NCBI GenBank assembly: GCA_038040395.1
Contig: JBBPIJ010000001.1
Span: 1-64,000, forward strand
From: VAXT01 sp038040395
GTDB taxonomy: Bacteria; Actinomycetota; Thermoleophilia; Gaiellales; Gaiellaceae
Length of the DNA: 64,000 bases
Direction of reading: 5' to 3'
A model generated the notes under the pieces. It made no database searches. It was not told the DNA's origin and was given only the letters and a program-made list of their open reading frames with translations. Shown in pieces: positions 24,149 to 32,414 of the stretch (within the stretch, counting starts at the first letter, position 1; each line of letters starts with the position of its first letter). The translations under genes and the position numbers were made by a program.

Positions 24149-24973
24149 ATGCGTTGGGTCGCATTCGTCTGCGCGTGCGCCTGCGTGCTCGGTCTCGCCG
24201 GCGCGACCACGGCGCAGACCCAGTCCGTGTTTCTCGCCGTCGGCGATTACGGCGTCGGCGGGTCGGCCGAGCTGTCGCTCGGCAAGCGGATGCAGTCCTT
24301 CGGCACACGGAAGCAGGCGAAGATGCTCGTCCTGCTGGGCGACAACGACTACACCGAGAGCCCGGCCCAATTTCGGACGAACTGGCGGCGCAGCTTCGGC
24401 TGGGCCCGCCGCAACGGGCTCCGCGTCGCCGGCGTGATCGGCAATCACGACGTCCGCGTCGACCGCGGCCGCTACGAGTTCGGCCTACTCGGCATGCCCG
24501 GGCCGTACTACACACGGCGCCTTGGCGACGCCGAGCTCTTCCTCCTCGACTCGAACACCGTGGACGACCGTCAGACGGCCTGGCTCGAAGGGGAGCTCGC
24601 AGATTCGACCGCGACCTGGAAGATCGCCGTCTTCCACCACCCGCCGTACACGTGCGGCGGGCACGCCGGCGAGGCGGCAGTCCAGCACCGCTGGGTTCCG
24701 CTCTTCAAGCGCTACGACGTCCAGCTCGTCATCTCCGGTCATGACCACAACTACCAGCGGTTCCTCACGCGGAGCGGCCTGACGTATCTCGTGCACGGAG
24801 GCGGGGGAGCGAGTCTCTATCCCCTGCACGGTTGCCCGACTCCGTATCCGAGCCGCGTGCGCGCCCGCGCGGAGCACGGCTTCCTCTACGTCTCGGTGGG
24901 CGCGGACAGGCTGAACGGGTACGCGGTCGACATGCGGGGCCGCGTCGTCGACAGATTCACGCTTGAACCGTAG
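24149..24973 (+). CDS. Secreted calcineurin-like phosphoesterase (purple acid phosphatase type)
   Basis: This 274-residue protein begins with a signal peptide (WVAFVCACACVLGLAGATTA). The five metallophosphoesterase motifs follow: GDYGVGG, LLGDNDY, GNHDVR, FHHPPY and GHDHNYQR. The Asn/His/Asp set needed for two metals is complete. It would hydrolyse phosphomonoesters or diesters outside the membrane. GDYG and GHDHNYQR are typical of the acid phosphatase type 5-like branch. It lies directly upstream of pdxS, which has its own promoter. Confidence 0.9.
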   Translation: MRWVAFVCACACVLGLAGATTAQTQSVFLAVGDYGVGGSAELSLGKRMQSFGTRKQAKMLVLLGDNDYTESPAQFRTNWRRSFGWARRNGLRVAGVIGNHDVRVDRGRYEFGLLGMPGPYYTRRLGDAELFLLDSNTVDDRQTAWLEGELADSTATWKIAVFHHPPYTCGGHAGEAAVQHRWVPLFKRYDVQLVISGHDHNYQRFLTRSGLTYLVHGGGGASLYPLHGCPTPYPSRVRARAEHGFLYVSVGADRLNGYAVDMRGRVVDRFTLEP

Positions 24974-24976
24974 GGC

Positions 24977-24982
24977 TAGACT
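24977..24982 (+). promoter_or_regulatory. TANNNT -10 hexamer for pdxS (leaderless)
   Basis: TAGACT ends seven bases before ATG 24990. There is no Shine-Dalgarno in between, so pdxS is probably read from a leaderless mRNA. Confidence 0.55.
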
Positions 24983-24989
24983 TCAGCCG

Positions 24990-25874
24990 ATGGCCGAGAT
25001 CGGAACGATGCGCGTCAAGAGCGGCCTCGCCGAGATGCTCAAGGGCGGGGTGATCATGGACGTGACCGACGCCGACCAGGCGCGGATCGCGGAGGACGCG
25101 GGCGCCTGCGCAGTGATGGCGCTCGAGCGCGTCCCGGCCGACATCCGCCGCGACGGCGGGGTCGCGCGCATGGCCGATCCGGACAAGATTCGCGAGATCC
25201 AGGAGGCGGTGACGATCCCCGTCATGGCGAAGGCGCGCATCGGGCACTTCGTCGAGGCGCAGATCCTGGAGTCGCTCGAGGTCGACTACATCGACGAGAG
25301 CGAAGTCCTGACTCCCGCCGACACGGCGAACCACATCGACAAGTGGCGCTTCACGGTCCCGTTCGTCTGCGGCTGCACGAACCTGGGGGAAGCGCTGCGG
25401 CGGATCTCGGAGGGCGCGGCCATGATCCGCACCAAGGGCGAGGCCGGCACCGGCGACATCGTCAACGCCGTCACGCACATGCGCTCCGTCTTCGGCGCGA
25501 TCAAGAAGCTCGGCGCGATGGATCCGGATGAGCTCTACTCGGAGGCGAAGGAGCTGCGCGCGCCCGTCGAGCTCGTGAAGTGGGTCGCCGAGAACGGGAA
25601 GCTCCCGGTCGTGACGTTCACCGCAGGCGGCATCGCGACGCCGGCCGACGCGGCGCTCTGCATGCAGCTCGGAGCCGACGGCGTCTTCGTCGGTTCGGGG
25701 ATCTTCAAGTCGACGAATCCGTCCGACCGCGCGAAGGCGATCGTCGAGGCGACGACACACTTCCAGGACGCGGGGGTGCTCGCGCGCGTCTCGCAGGGCC
25801 TCGGCGACGCGATGACCGGTCTCTCGACCGCCACGCTCGCCCCCGAAGAGCTGCTCGAGACCCGCGGCTGGTAG
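24990..25874 (+). CDS. pdxS: Pyridoxal 5'-phosphate synthase subunit PdxS
   Basis: This 294-residue TIM-barrel synthase has the standard family length. It joins ribose 5-phosphate, glyceraldehyde 3-phosphate and ammonia to make PLP as a dodecamer with PdxT. Lys81 (PVMAKARIGH), which forms the first covalent adduct, and the second Lys in RTKGEAGTGDIV are present, as are DRRDGG-type and FTAGGIATPADAA phosphate-binding loops. The start ATG 24990 gives the conserved MAEIGTMRVKSG; the longer frame from 24963 is rejected. pdxT lies downstream, separated by one membrane-protein gene. Confidence 0.98.
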   Translation: MAEIGTMRVKSGLAEMLKGGVIMDVTDADQARIAEDAGACAVMALERVPADIRRDGGVARMADPDKIREIQEAVTIPVMAKARIGHFVEAQILESLEVDYIDESEVLTPADTANHIDKWRFTVPFVCGCTNLGEALRRISEGAAMIRTKGEAGTGDIVNAVTHMRSVFGAIKKLGAMDPDELYSEAKELRAPVELVKWVAENGKLPVVTFTAGGIATPADAALCMQLGADGVFVGSGIFKSTNPSDRAKAIVEATTHFQDAGVLARVSQGLGDAMTGLSTATLAPEELLETRGW

Positions 25875-25908
25875 CAACCGTCCGGCGGGCCCGTCACGCT
25901 TTCGGGCG

Positions 25909-26895
25909 ATGACTGCGGCTCGGATTCGCGCCTGGTTTCCGGAATCGGCTTACTTTGCGATCTGGAGCAGCAGCGCGTTCCTGTTCTATCTCGGGGCTTT
26001 CGTCATCCTGTTCTCGATCATCTGGCTGCTCGAATCGCTGAACGGCGCAGGAAGCGACTCGGGGCTCGTGGGGTGGACCACCCTCGCCCTGGCATCGGTC
26101 GTTTGCGCCGCACTTCTCCTCCGACGCGCCGGGTGGACGATCCTCGCGGGACTCGCGGCCTTCATTGGCGTGATCGTCTTCGCTGCTTGGGTCGGCTCGA
26201 TTTTCGATTGGGCCGGGTTCAGCCCCGACGAGAGCGACAACTTCTTCACCACCGACTTCGAGCCTTCGCTCCTCGTCCTCGAAGCGCTGGTCGTAGCGGC
26301 CGCTCTCTGGGCGATTTGGATCTTCAGATTCCCGCTGCTGGTCCTGCCGGTCGCGGTCATCGCCTGGTACAGCCTCGTCGACAATGTCGCGCTGCTGACG
26401 GGAGATCCAGGCAACGACGCGCACGCCGCGTTTGCTGTCATCGTGGGCATGCTCCTAGTGGTGGGCGGCATCTGGCTCGACCGCGCGGGCCGGGATCCCT
26501 ACGCGTTCTGGCTGCACGTGGTGGGGAGCCTGACCGTGGGAGGCGGCATCCTCGAACTTCTCGGGAACAAAGATCTTGTCGGGGACACTGATTGGGCCTT
26601 CGTTTTCGGCGGACTGATCTCGCTGGCATACATCGCGGCGGCGCGCGTGCTGTCCCGCTCCAACTACGCGGTGATCGGAGCAATCGGGGTTCTTGCAGTC
26701 GGCACGTATTTCATCCAGACGTGGTACTCGTTCATCTCCATTCCCTTCCTCTTCGAAGGAAGTGGCGGCGACGATGCCAAGTGGAAGGCGGCACTCAGCT
26801 ACATGGTGCTCGGACTCGTTCTCGTCGTACTCGGAGTTCTCGTCGAGCGAGGTACCCGGCTTCGCAGACGCGCCGTTTCCAGCGCCTCTCCGTAG
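25909..26895 (+). CDS. Polytopic membrane protein between pdxS and pdxT
   Basis: This 328-residue protein has about nine to ten hydrophobic spans over its whole length, and several acidic loops (GFSPDESDNFFTTDFEP). It resembles DUF2157-like or other uncharacterised polytopic proteins, but no motif identifies a transporter class. It interrupts the usual pdxS-pdxT pair. Its stop codon TAG (26893-26895) is also the first half of the pdxT -10 hexamer, so it is transcribed separately from pdxT or reads through it. Confidence 0.75.
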   Translation: MTAARIRAWFPESAYFAIWSSSAFLFYLGAFVILFSIIWLLESLNGAGSDSGLVGWTTLALASVVCAALLLRRAGWTILAGLAAFIGVIVFAAWVGSIFDWAGFSPDESDNFFTTDFEPSLLVLEALVVAAALWAIWIFRFPLLVLPVAVIAWYSLVDNVALLTGDPGNDAHAAFAVIVGMLLVVGGIWLDRAGRDPYAFWLHVVGSLTVGGGILELLGNKDLVGDTDWAFVFGGLISLAYIAAARVLSRSNYAVIGAIGVLAVGTYFIQTWYSFISIPFLFEGSGGDDAKWKAALSYMVLGLVLVVLGVLVERGTRLRRRAVSSASP

Positions 26896-26898
26896 AAT
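26893..26898 (+). promoter_or_regulatory. TANNNT -10 hexamer for pdxT (leaderless)
   Basis: TAGAAT ends seven bases before ATG 26906. Its TAG is at the same time the stop codon of the preceding membrane-protein gene. Confidence 0.55.
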
Positions 26899-26905
26899 TT
26901 CCCGT

Positions 26906-27463
26906 ATGAAGATCGGCGTTCTCGCCGTACAGGGAAACTTCCGCGAGCACGTGGCGATGCTGCGCGGGCTCGGGGCGGAGGCTTTCGAGGTGCGGAAGCC
27001 AGAGCAGCTTGAAGGGCTCGACGGTCTTGTGATCCCGGGAGGGGAGTCGACGACGTTCATGCGGCTCATGCGCCTCTACGGGCTCGAGGAAGCGGTGCGC
27101 CGGTTCGAGGCGCCAATTTTCGGCACCTGCGCCGGGCTGATCGTCCTCGATCGCGAGCACCTCGGTCTCCTCGACGTCGACGTCGCTCGCAACGCGTACG
27201 GGCGGCAAGTGGCGAGCTTCGAGGCCGACCTGGACTTGACCGGTGAGGACAGGCCCCTGCGGGGGGTCTTCATCCGGGCGCCTCGAGTCACGCGTGCTGG
27301 GGACGCCGTGGAGGTTCTGGCCGAGCTAGACGGCGAGCCGGTGTTGCTTCGGCAAGGACGGTTTCTGGTCGCTACCTTCCATCCCGAGCTCACGGACGAC
27401 ACGCGTGTCCACGAGCTCTTCCTCGATTCAGTCAGGGAGGCGAGCCTTGTCGGGACACAGTAA
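26906..27463 (+). CDS. pdxT: Pyridoxal 5'-phosphate synthase glutaminase subunit PdxT
   Basis: This 185-residue class I glutaminase supplies ammonia to PdxS. The catalytic Cys75 (FGTCAGL), the His/Glu of ATFHPEL near residue 166-168 and the glutamine-binding GGEST (46-50) are present. The length is normal. The ATG at 26906 gives MKIGVLAVQGNFREH, the conserved N-terminus. The last 17 bases overlap the start of yebC, implying coupled translation. Confidence 0.97.
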   Translation: MKIGVLAVQGNFREHVAMLRGLGAEAFEVRKPEQLEGLDGLVIPGGESTTFMRLMRLYGLEEAVRRFEAPIFGTCAGLIVLDREHLGLLDVDVARNAYGRQVASFEADLDLTGEDRPLRGVFIRAPRVTRAGDAVEVLAELDGEPVLLRQGRFLVATFHPELTDDTRVHELFLDSVREASLVGTQ

Positions 27464-28199
27464 ATGGGCGTCGATCAAGCGCAAGAAGGGCGCGACCGAC
27501 GCGAAGCGTGGGCAGCTCTTCTCGAAGCTCGTACGCGCGATCATCGTCGCCGCGCGTGACGGCGGGCCGGACCCGGCCGGGAACCTCGCGCTCCAGAATG
27601 CGATCGAGAAGGCGCGCGAGGCGGCCATGCCCAAGGACAACATCGAGCGTGCGATCGCGAAGGGCGCTGGCACGGGCTCCGACGCGGCCGCCTACGAGAC
27701 GGTGACGTACGAGGGCTACGGGCCAGGCGGCGTCGCGCTCTTCGTCGAAGCGCTGACCGACAACAGGAACCGGACCGCGGCCGATGTTCGCCAGGCCTTC
27801 ACGAAGAGTGACGGCAACCTCGGCGAGTCGGGCTCCGTCGCGTGGCTCTTCGAGCGCAAGGGCGTGATCCTCGTGGAGGGCTCGGCCGACGAGGACGAGC
27901 TGATGCTCGCTGCGGCCGACGCAGGCGCCGACGATGTCGAGGCCGAAGAGTCGAGCTACAGCGTGACGACCGCGCCCGAGAGCCTGCACGCCGTGCGGGC
28001 AGCGCTCGAGGAGGCGGGCATGCCGGTCGAGTCGGCGGAGTCGACGATGGTGCCGAAGACGTCCGTCTCGGTCGAGGACGAGACCGTGGCCCGCAAGATC
28101 GTGCGACTGATGGACGAGCTAGAGGAGAACGACGACGTCCAAGCCGTCCACTCGAACTTCGACATCCCAGAGCGCGTCCTGGAAGCAGTCGCCGGCTGA
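27447..28199 (+). CDS. yebC: YebC/PmpR-family regulatory or translation factor
   Basis: This 250-residue protein is of the YebC family: SGHSKWASIKRKKGATDAKR at the N-terminus, YEGYGPGGVALFVEALTDN in domain 2, and an acidic C-terminus. The TTG at 27447, with AGGGAGG seven bases upstream, gives the conserved start; a longer frame from 27405 lies inside pdxT. YebC proteins have been described as DNA-binding regulators and, for some members, as factors that relieve ribosome stalling. The pdxT-yebC-ruvC neighbourhood is typical for Actinobacteria, here broken by four inserted minus-strand genes. Confidence 0.95.
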   Translation: MSGHSKWASIKRKKGATDAKRGQLFSKLVRAIIVAARDGGPDPAGNLALQNAIEKAREAAMPKDNIERAIAKGAGTGSDAAAYETVTYEGYGPGGVALFVEALTDNRNRTAADVRQAFTKSDGNLGESGSVAWLFERKGVILVEGSADEDELMLAAADAGADDVEAEESSYSVTTAPESLHAVRAALEEAGMPVESAESTMVPKTSVSVEDETVARKIVRLMDELEENDDVQAVHSNFDIPERVLEAVAG

Positions 28200-28219
28200 C
28201 TCCGCGCCTAAGCGACTTA

Positions 28220-28234
28220 GCAACAGACTGTTGC
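28220..28234 (+). terminator. Hairpin after yebC
   Basis: GCAACA (28220-28225) and TGTTGC (28229-28234) form a six-bp stem with a three-base loop, followed by AAAGTT. A second, GC-rich stem follows (GGGCG/CGCCC near 28246-28261). It sits between the stops of convergent yebC and the cupin gene. Confidence 0.45.
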
Positions 28235-28294
28235 AAAGTTCGTTGGGCGTGGGATGCGCCCGTAGTGTGACTAGCTAAGCCATTGAACGTTCAG

Positions 28295-28849
28295 CTAGGC
28301 CCAGGGAAGCTGGTCCCAGTACGAGGGACGCTCCTGACGTGACGGCTCGAACCGCACGTACACCTGCTTGAAGTCGGACGTCTCCTCCTCCACGCTCGCC
28401 CCGTAACGCGCCGCGAGCTCCGACACCGGGTAGTGCAGTTGTTCGCTCTCCAACCGTGCACCGGCCATCAGGATCACGCACGGCCCCTCGCCGGCACCCA
28501 CGAAGATGTGCTCGGTCCCGGGGGGACTGTGGAAGAAGTCCCACGGCCGAAGGAGCCGCTCCTCACCCTCGACGAGCAGCCTGCACTCCCCTGAAAGCAC
28601 GAGGAATGCCTCCTGCTGATTCTCGGAGTGGTAGAGGCCGTTCGGCTGGCCCGGCTCCAGGACGCGGAGCTTGATGCCGAACTGTGGAAACCAGAACTCC
28701 TGGCTTTCGAAACGGCAGTCCGAACCGGGCGGCTTGCGCTCGCTGTTCTCCGCCGTCAACCATTGGGCGTCCCGCACGTTCACGACGAACCAGCCGTCGC
28801 CGGCGGGTGCGAGGCCCGAGCCGGAATCCTTGAGTGGCGCCTCGGGCAC
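28295..28849 (-). CDS. Cupin-domain protein
   Basis: This 184-residue protein has a single cupin barrel: YHSENQQEAFLVLSGE (motif 1; His, Gln, Glu) and FFHSPPGTEHIFVG (motif 2; His). The first motif keeps one His and one Glu but has Asn/Gln at the other ligand position, so metal binding may be altered. The longer C-terminus (FEPSRQERPSYWDQLPWA) is typical of actinobacterial cupins annotated as mannose-6-phosphate isomerase-like, but the function is not established. GTG 28849 has TAGGCT six bases upstream. Confidence 0.85.
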   Translation of the reverse strand: MPEAPLKDSGSGLAPAGDGWFVVNVRDAQWLTAENSERKPPGSDCRFESQEFWFPQFGIKLRVLEPGQPNGLYHSENQQEAFLVLSGECRLLVEGEERLLRPWDFFHSPPGTEHIFVGAGEGPCVILMAGARLESEQLHYPVSELAARYGASVEEETSDFKQVYVRFEPSRQERPSYWDQLPWA

Positions 28850-28855
28850 GCCGCG

Positions 28856-28861
28856 AGCCTA
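28856..28861 (-). promoter_or_regulatory. TANNNT -10 hexamer for the cupin gene (leaderless)
   Basis: Minus-strand TAGGCT ends six bases before GTG 28849. Confidence 0.5.
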
Positions 28862-28906
28862 CCGGCTCTCTGGCCTGCCGCCGACGCCCTTGCCCTCCTT
28901 GAATCG

Positions 28907-29800
28907 CTAGCGGCCGGCGCGGATTTCTCGGCTCATCGCTGTGAAGCCGGCCATGCGCACGGTCACCCTGTAGGTGCCGCGTCCCTTCGCACGGACGGAG
29001 TAGCGCCCGCGCTGGTTCGTCCGCGTGCCGGCTACTTTCGCCCAGCGCCCGCCGGATCGGCGCTCGAGCGACACCTGCGCGCCGAGCACGGAGTCCAGGA
29101 AGCGGTCGACGACCTTGCCCTTCACGAGCCGGCCGCGCTCATACGGGCGGGCCTCGACGATCTTCGGCGGCAGATTCCCCTGGAGTCGCGCCCCTGTCAG
29201 GGCGAGCAGGACCTGGCCCCGATTCCACGTGGAGGGGACGATCGAGCCCTTGACCACGAACGCGTCACTCGCGGGCTCAGGCGCCTCGAAGTGAACGACG
29301 GCGTGCAGGTTCACGTCCAGCGGGAACGCGATCACGCCCTCGAAGCGCGCGTCGTTCCCACCTGGAGTCAGCAGCACGAAGTAGCCGAGGATCGTCCCGA
29401 CGCTGATCTGTCCGACAACGTGCGGCACCGAGAGCCCGCCGCGCTGATCCCGTACCCAGTTGGTGTGGACGACGTTTGCGAGGGCCACTGCCTCGGTGTC
29501 GCCCTGCCGCTCGTCGAAGGTGACCGTCCAGTCGAGCAAGGAGTTGGCGCCGTTCGCTGGATTGCCCGGCTCCTCGTACCGGGGGCCCGTCCACCGACCT
29601 GAGTCGCCGCTGACGGACAGCCGGTTGTACTCGGCCGGTGACGTGAGCTCGATCACCAGTCCCGCCGGCAGGCCATGCTGCTGCCGCGCAGCGTCGGCGA
29701 TCCGAACCCGCTCGACCGACTGCGCGCCTGCGACCTGGCCCCACGCGACCAAGGCCGCGAGCCCCGTGAACAGGGCGACGAGAAGCAAGCGCCGCCGCAT
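28907..29800 (-). CDS. Secreted protein with carboxypeptidase-regulatory-like C-terminal domain
   Basis: This 297-residue protein starts with a signal peptide (RRRLLLVALFTGLAALVAWG, cleavage near AGAQS). The central 170 residues are beta-rich with no family I can name. The last 85 residues form an Ig-like module (KGKVVDRFLDSVLGAQVSL, TRTNQRGRYSVRAKGRGTY), the layout of carboxypeptidase-regulatory/CNA-B-like domains that act as extracellular scaffolds. Minus-strand TAGCCT lies six bases before the ATG. Confidence 0.75.
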   Translation of the reverse strand: MRRRLLLVALFTGLAALVAWGQVAGAQSVERVRIADAARQQHGLPAGLVIELTSPAEYNRLSVSGDSGRWTGPRYEEPGNPANGANSLLDWTVTFDERQGDTEAVALANVVHTNWVRDQRGGLSVPHVVGQISVGTILGYFVLLTPGGNDARFEGVIAFPLDVNLHAVVHFEAPEPASDAFVVKGSIVPSTWNRGQVLLALTGARLQGNLPPKIVEARPYERGRLVKGKVVDRFLDSVLGAQVSLERRSGGRWAKVAGTRTNQRGRYSVRAKGRGTYRVTVRMAGFTAMSREIRAGR

Positions 29801-29806
29801 GGTCAG

Positions 29807-29812
29807 AGGCTA
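29807..29812 (-). promoter_or_regulatory. TANNNT -10 hexamer for the 29800 gene (leaderless)
   Basis: Minus-strand TAGCCT ends six bases before the ATG at 29800. Confidence 0.5.
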
Positions 29813-29856
29813 GCGAAGAAGGCGGCCGTGCTCATGAGCCGGCGACAAGGTTTCGA

Positions 29857-31257
29857 TCAGGAACGGGCGGGCGGCCCGCGGCTGACGACGAGGTTCACGC
29901 GAGCGCCGCGCACGCGCCTGACGCCTGCCCTCGGGCTCTGCGACAACACCCGTCCGCGCGCCTTCGCCGAGCGTGCTCGGCGTACACGGCCGACCCTGCA
30001 CCGAGCCCGTGTGATCAGCCTCCGCGCGGTCGGCAGTGTCTTGCCGACGACCTTCGGGACCTTGCAGCGGACCGGCGGCGCGGGCGGCGGAGGCGGGGGT
30101 GGCGGGGGCGGCCTGCCCACGCCGAACGTGCCATGCATCGTGTTCGAGTGCGGGTCGCAGACGAAGGTGTAAACGCCTTCTGTCAGCGTGACCGTCCAGA
30201 CGACCTCGCCGACGAACTCGACGTCCGTCGACCTGTCGAGTCCCGGCCCTCGGAGGTGGAAGTTGTGGAAGCGCGACCGGTCGCGCACGTGGACCTCATA
30301 CGTGCCGGCGGGGAGCTCGGAGACGGCCGCGCCGTTCCTCGTCAGGGTGATGTTGGCCGCGTCGTTGACGCCGACGGTCGCCACGAGCACCCCGGGCGGC
30401 GCGGGAGGCGGCGGCGGCGGGGGAGGGGGTGGAGGGGGCGGTGGAGGCGGCGGGCCAGCGCTCACGTTGACCGTTCCCGTCATTAAGGGATGAGGGGTGC
30501 AGTGGTACGCGAAGCTCCCCTCTTGCGTGAACGTGACGGAGTAGATCCCGCCGGGGGCGATGAGGCCGGAGCCGAATGTGTCGGAGGTGACCGTGTGATC
30601 GACGGATCCGCTGTTCGTCCAGCAGACGGTCGCGCCGGGAGCGACGTTCACCGTCGCCGGGCTGAACTCGAAGTCCAGGATCTGAACGTGGGTCGCGTTG
30701 ACTGGGCATGAGGGCGGGGGTGGAGGCGGAGGCGGTGGAGGTGGCGGAGGTGCAGGTGGTGAGGGAGGCGGCGGAGGTGGAGGTGGTGAGGGAGGCGGCG
30801 GAGGTGGAGGTGGCGGAGGAGGCGGAGGGGGTGGAGGCGGCGGCGGCGGCCCGGTGACCGTGAAGTTGCCCTGCATGAAGGGAATGTGGGGATCACAGAC
30901 GTATTGGGCCGCGCCTGGCTGGAAGACAACAGTCCATGTCTCCTGTGCGGTCTCATCGACAGGCGTCTGGCAGTCGGGCGGCGCGTGCGGGGCGCAGGAC
31001 ACGACGGCGTCGCCTTGCAGATGAAAGTTGTGGCCGAGCGAGGGGTCGTCGACCTCAACGGTATAGGTGCCTGCAGGCAATGAGCGGCCGTCCAGGTTGA
31101 CCCCATCCGGATCCGTTAGAAAGATCTGCGCGTCGTCGTTGACCCAGGCATGCAGGACGGGGTTGCCGGCTGGGCGAGAAGCCTGACCCGAAACAGGCAC
31201 GGCTCCGACGAGCGCGCACAAGAGCGCCGCAATCGCTAGGCGAACGACATGTCTCAC
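29857..31257 (-). CDS. Secreted triple-cupredoxin protein with polyproline linkers and PASTA-like end
   Basis: This 466-residue exported protein has a signal peptide (LAIAALLCALVGAVPVSG), three small beta-barrel domains and a C-terminal module. Domain 1 (about 35-135) ends with YVCDPHIPFMQGNF; domain 2 (about 185-270) has VDHTVTSD and YHCTPHPLMTG, the His/Cys/His/Met set of a type 1 copper site; domain 3 (about 290-385) has FHNFHLRG and FVCDPHSNTMHG. The linkers are runs of 10-25 prolines. The last 60 residues (VPKVVGKTLPTARRLITRA) resemble a PASTA repeat, which binds peptidoglycan. It may be an envelope-tethered copper or electron-transfer protein. Confidence 0.85.
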   Translation of the reverse strand: MRHVVRLAIAALLCALVGAVPVSGQASRPAGNPVLHAWVNDDAQIFLTDPDGVNLDGRSLPAGTYTVEVDDPSLGHNFHLQGDAVVSCAPHAPPDCQTPVDETAQETWTVVFQPGAAQYVCDPHIPFMQGNFTVTGPPPPPPPPPPPPPPPPPPPPSPPPPPPPPSPPAPPPPPPPPPPPPPSCPVNATHVQILDFEFSPATVNVAPGATVCWTNSGSVDHTVTSDTFGSGLIAPGGIYSVTFTQEGSFAYHCTPHPLMTGTVNVSAGPPPPPPPPPPPPPPPPPAPPGVLVATVGVNDAANITLTRNGAAVSELPAGTYEVHVRDRSRFHNFHLRGPGLDRSTDVEFVGEVVWTVTLTEGVYTFVCDPHSNTMHGTFGVGRPPPPPPPPPPAPPVRCKVPKVVGKTLPTARRLITRARCRVGRVRRARSAKARGRVLSQSPRAGVRRVRGARVNLVVSRGPPARS

Positions 31258-31359
31258 TGGTGGCTCCCCCTCCTCCCTTCCCGTGAGGGTATTTCATTAG
31301 TCCGGTACGCAAAAGGGGTAAATGCGGATTTGCGGGGGAGGAACGTCCGGCCGTGCGCC

Positions 31360-31365
31360 TAACCT
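31360..31365 (+). promoter_or_regulatory. TANNNT -10 hexamer for ruvC (leaderless)
   Basis: TAACCT ends six bases before GTG 31372, so the ruvCAB operon probably starts with a leaderless mRNA. Confidence 0.55.
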
Positions 31366-31371
31366 CGACGC

Positions 31372-31863
31372 GTGAAGGTTCTCGGCATCGATCCGGGCAC
31401 GGCTGCATGCGGATACGGCATCGTCCAAGAAAACGGCGGGCAGGTGCGAGCCCTCGACTACGGGTGGTGGAAGACCGGCGCGTCCGACCGCCCCGAGTTG
31501 CGCCTGAAGACGATCTTCGACGCCGTCACGGCTCTCATCGAGCAGGCGGCGCCGGATGCCGTCGCAATCGAGGAGTCCTTCGTCGGCGTCGACGCCCGCA
31601 CCGCGCTCTCGGTCGGCCAGGCCCGGGGCGCCGTTCTCGTGGCGGCCGCCCTCGCAGGGGTCGAGTGCGCTGAGTACGCCCCGACACGCGTCAAGCAGGC
31701 CGTGTGCGGCTACGGGCGGGCCGAGAAGGCCCAGGTGCAGCGGATGGTGCAGGCGATCCTCCACCTCGACACTCCGCCGACTCCGAATCATGCCGCCGAC
31801 GCTCTGGCTGTCGGCATCTGCCACGCGCTCGCGCCGCCGCTGCTGAAGGTTCTCTCCGCGTGA
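31372..31863 (+). CDS. ruvC: Holliday junction endonuclease RuvC
   Basis: This 163-residue RNase H-fold nuclease resolves Holliday junctions by paired cuts after RuvAB branch migration. Catalytic acidic residues are visible: Asp7 (GIDPGT), Glu67/Glu68 (AIEESF) and the Asp of NHAADALAV near the C-terminus. The length fits the family. GTG 31372 is the start, and the TGA stop overlaps the GTG of ruvA. Confidence 0.97.
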   Translation: MKVLGIDPGTAACGYGIVQENGGQVRALDYGWWKTGASDRPELRLKTIFDAVTALIEQAAPDAVAIEESFVGVDARTALSVGQARGAVLVAAALAGVECAEYAPTRVKQAVCGYGRAEKAQVQRMVQAILHLDTPPTPNHAADALAVGICHALAPPLLKVLSA

Positions 31864-32414
31864 TTGCGCGGCTGACAGGAACCCCCGTCGCGCGCACGCT
31901 CGACGGGGTCGTGCTGGACGTGGGCGGAGTCGGGTACCTGCTGCGAATGACCGCGCGAGCCCACCAGAAGGCCAAGGAAGGGCGAGAAGTCACGGTGGAC
32001 ACCTACCTGCACGTCCGCGAGGACGCTCTTCAGCTCTTCGGGTTCGCCGAGCCCGCCGAGCGGGAGCTCTTCGAGCACCTGCTGTCCGTCTCCGGCGTCG
32101 GGCCGAAGGTCGCGCTACTGATCGTCTCGGGCTCGACGCCCGCCGAGCTGCGGCGCGCGATCGTGCTCGAGGACACGGCCCGCTTCCTGGCCATCCCCGG
32201 CGTCGGCAGGAAGACAGCCGAACGGGTCGTGCTCGAGCTGAAGGAGAAGCTCGGGCTCGAGGAGCCCGGCTCGGACGGAGCCCCCGACTTCGTTGCCCGC
32301 GACGCGCTCGTCGAGCTCGGCTACTCGCTCGTCGAGGCCGACCGGGCGCTCGCGACGACAGATCCGGGCGATCCGCCGGAAGAGCGCGTGCGACAAGCAT
32401 TGAGGGCCGCGTGA
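31860..32414 (+). CDS. ruvA: Holliday junction DNA helicase subunit RuvA
   Basis: This 184-residue protein has the RuvA three-domain layout: an OB-fold (IARLTGTPVARTLDGVVLDV), tandem helix-hairpin-helix motifs (LLSVSGVGPKVAL and FLAIPGVGRKTAERV), and a C-terminal RuvB-binding helix domain (VARDALVELGYSLVEADRAL). As a tetramer it holds the four-way junction. GTG 31860 is chosen because it overlaps the ruvC stop (GTGA) and gives the conserved N-terminus; the longer frame is out of family. Confidence 0.96.
   Translation: MIARLTGTPVARTLDGVVLDVGGVGYLLRMTARAHQKAKEGREVTVDTYLHVREDALQLFGFAEPAERELFEHLLSVSGVGPKVALLIVSGSTPAELRRAIVLEDTARFLAIPGVGRKTAERVVLELKEKLGLEEPGSDGAPDFVARDALVELGYSLVEADRALATTDPGDPPEERVRQALRAA

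Noticed and set aside
30380..30900. Long GGCGGAGG-type repeats that look like a CRISPR or satellite array
   Set aside because: They are the antisense of polyproline linkers in the triple-cupredoxin protein. Period and spacing are not those of CRISPR, and no cas genes are present.
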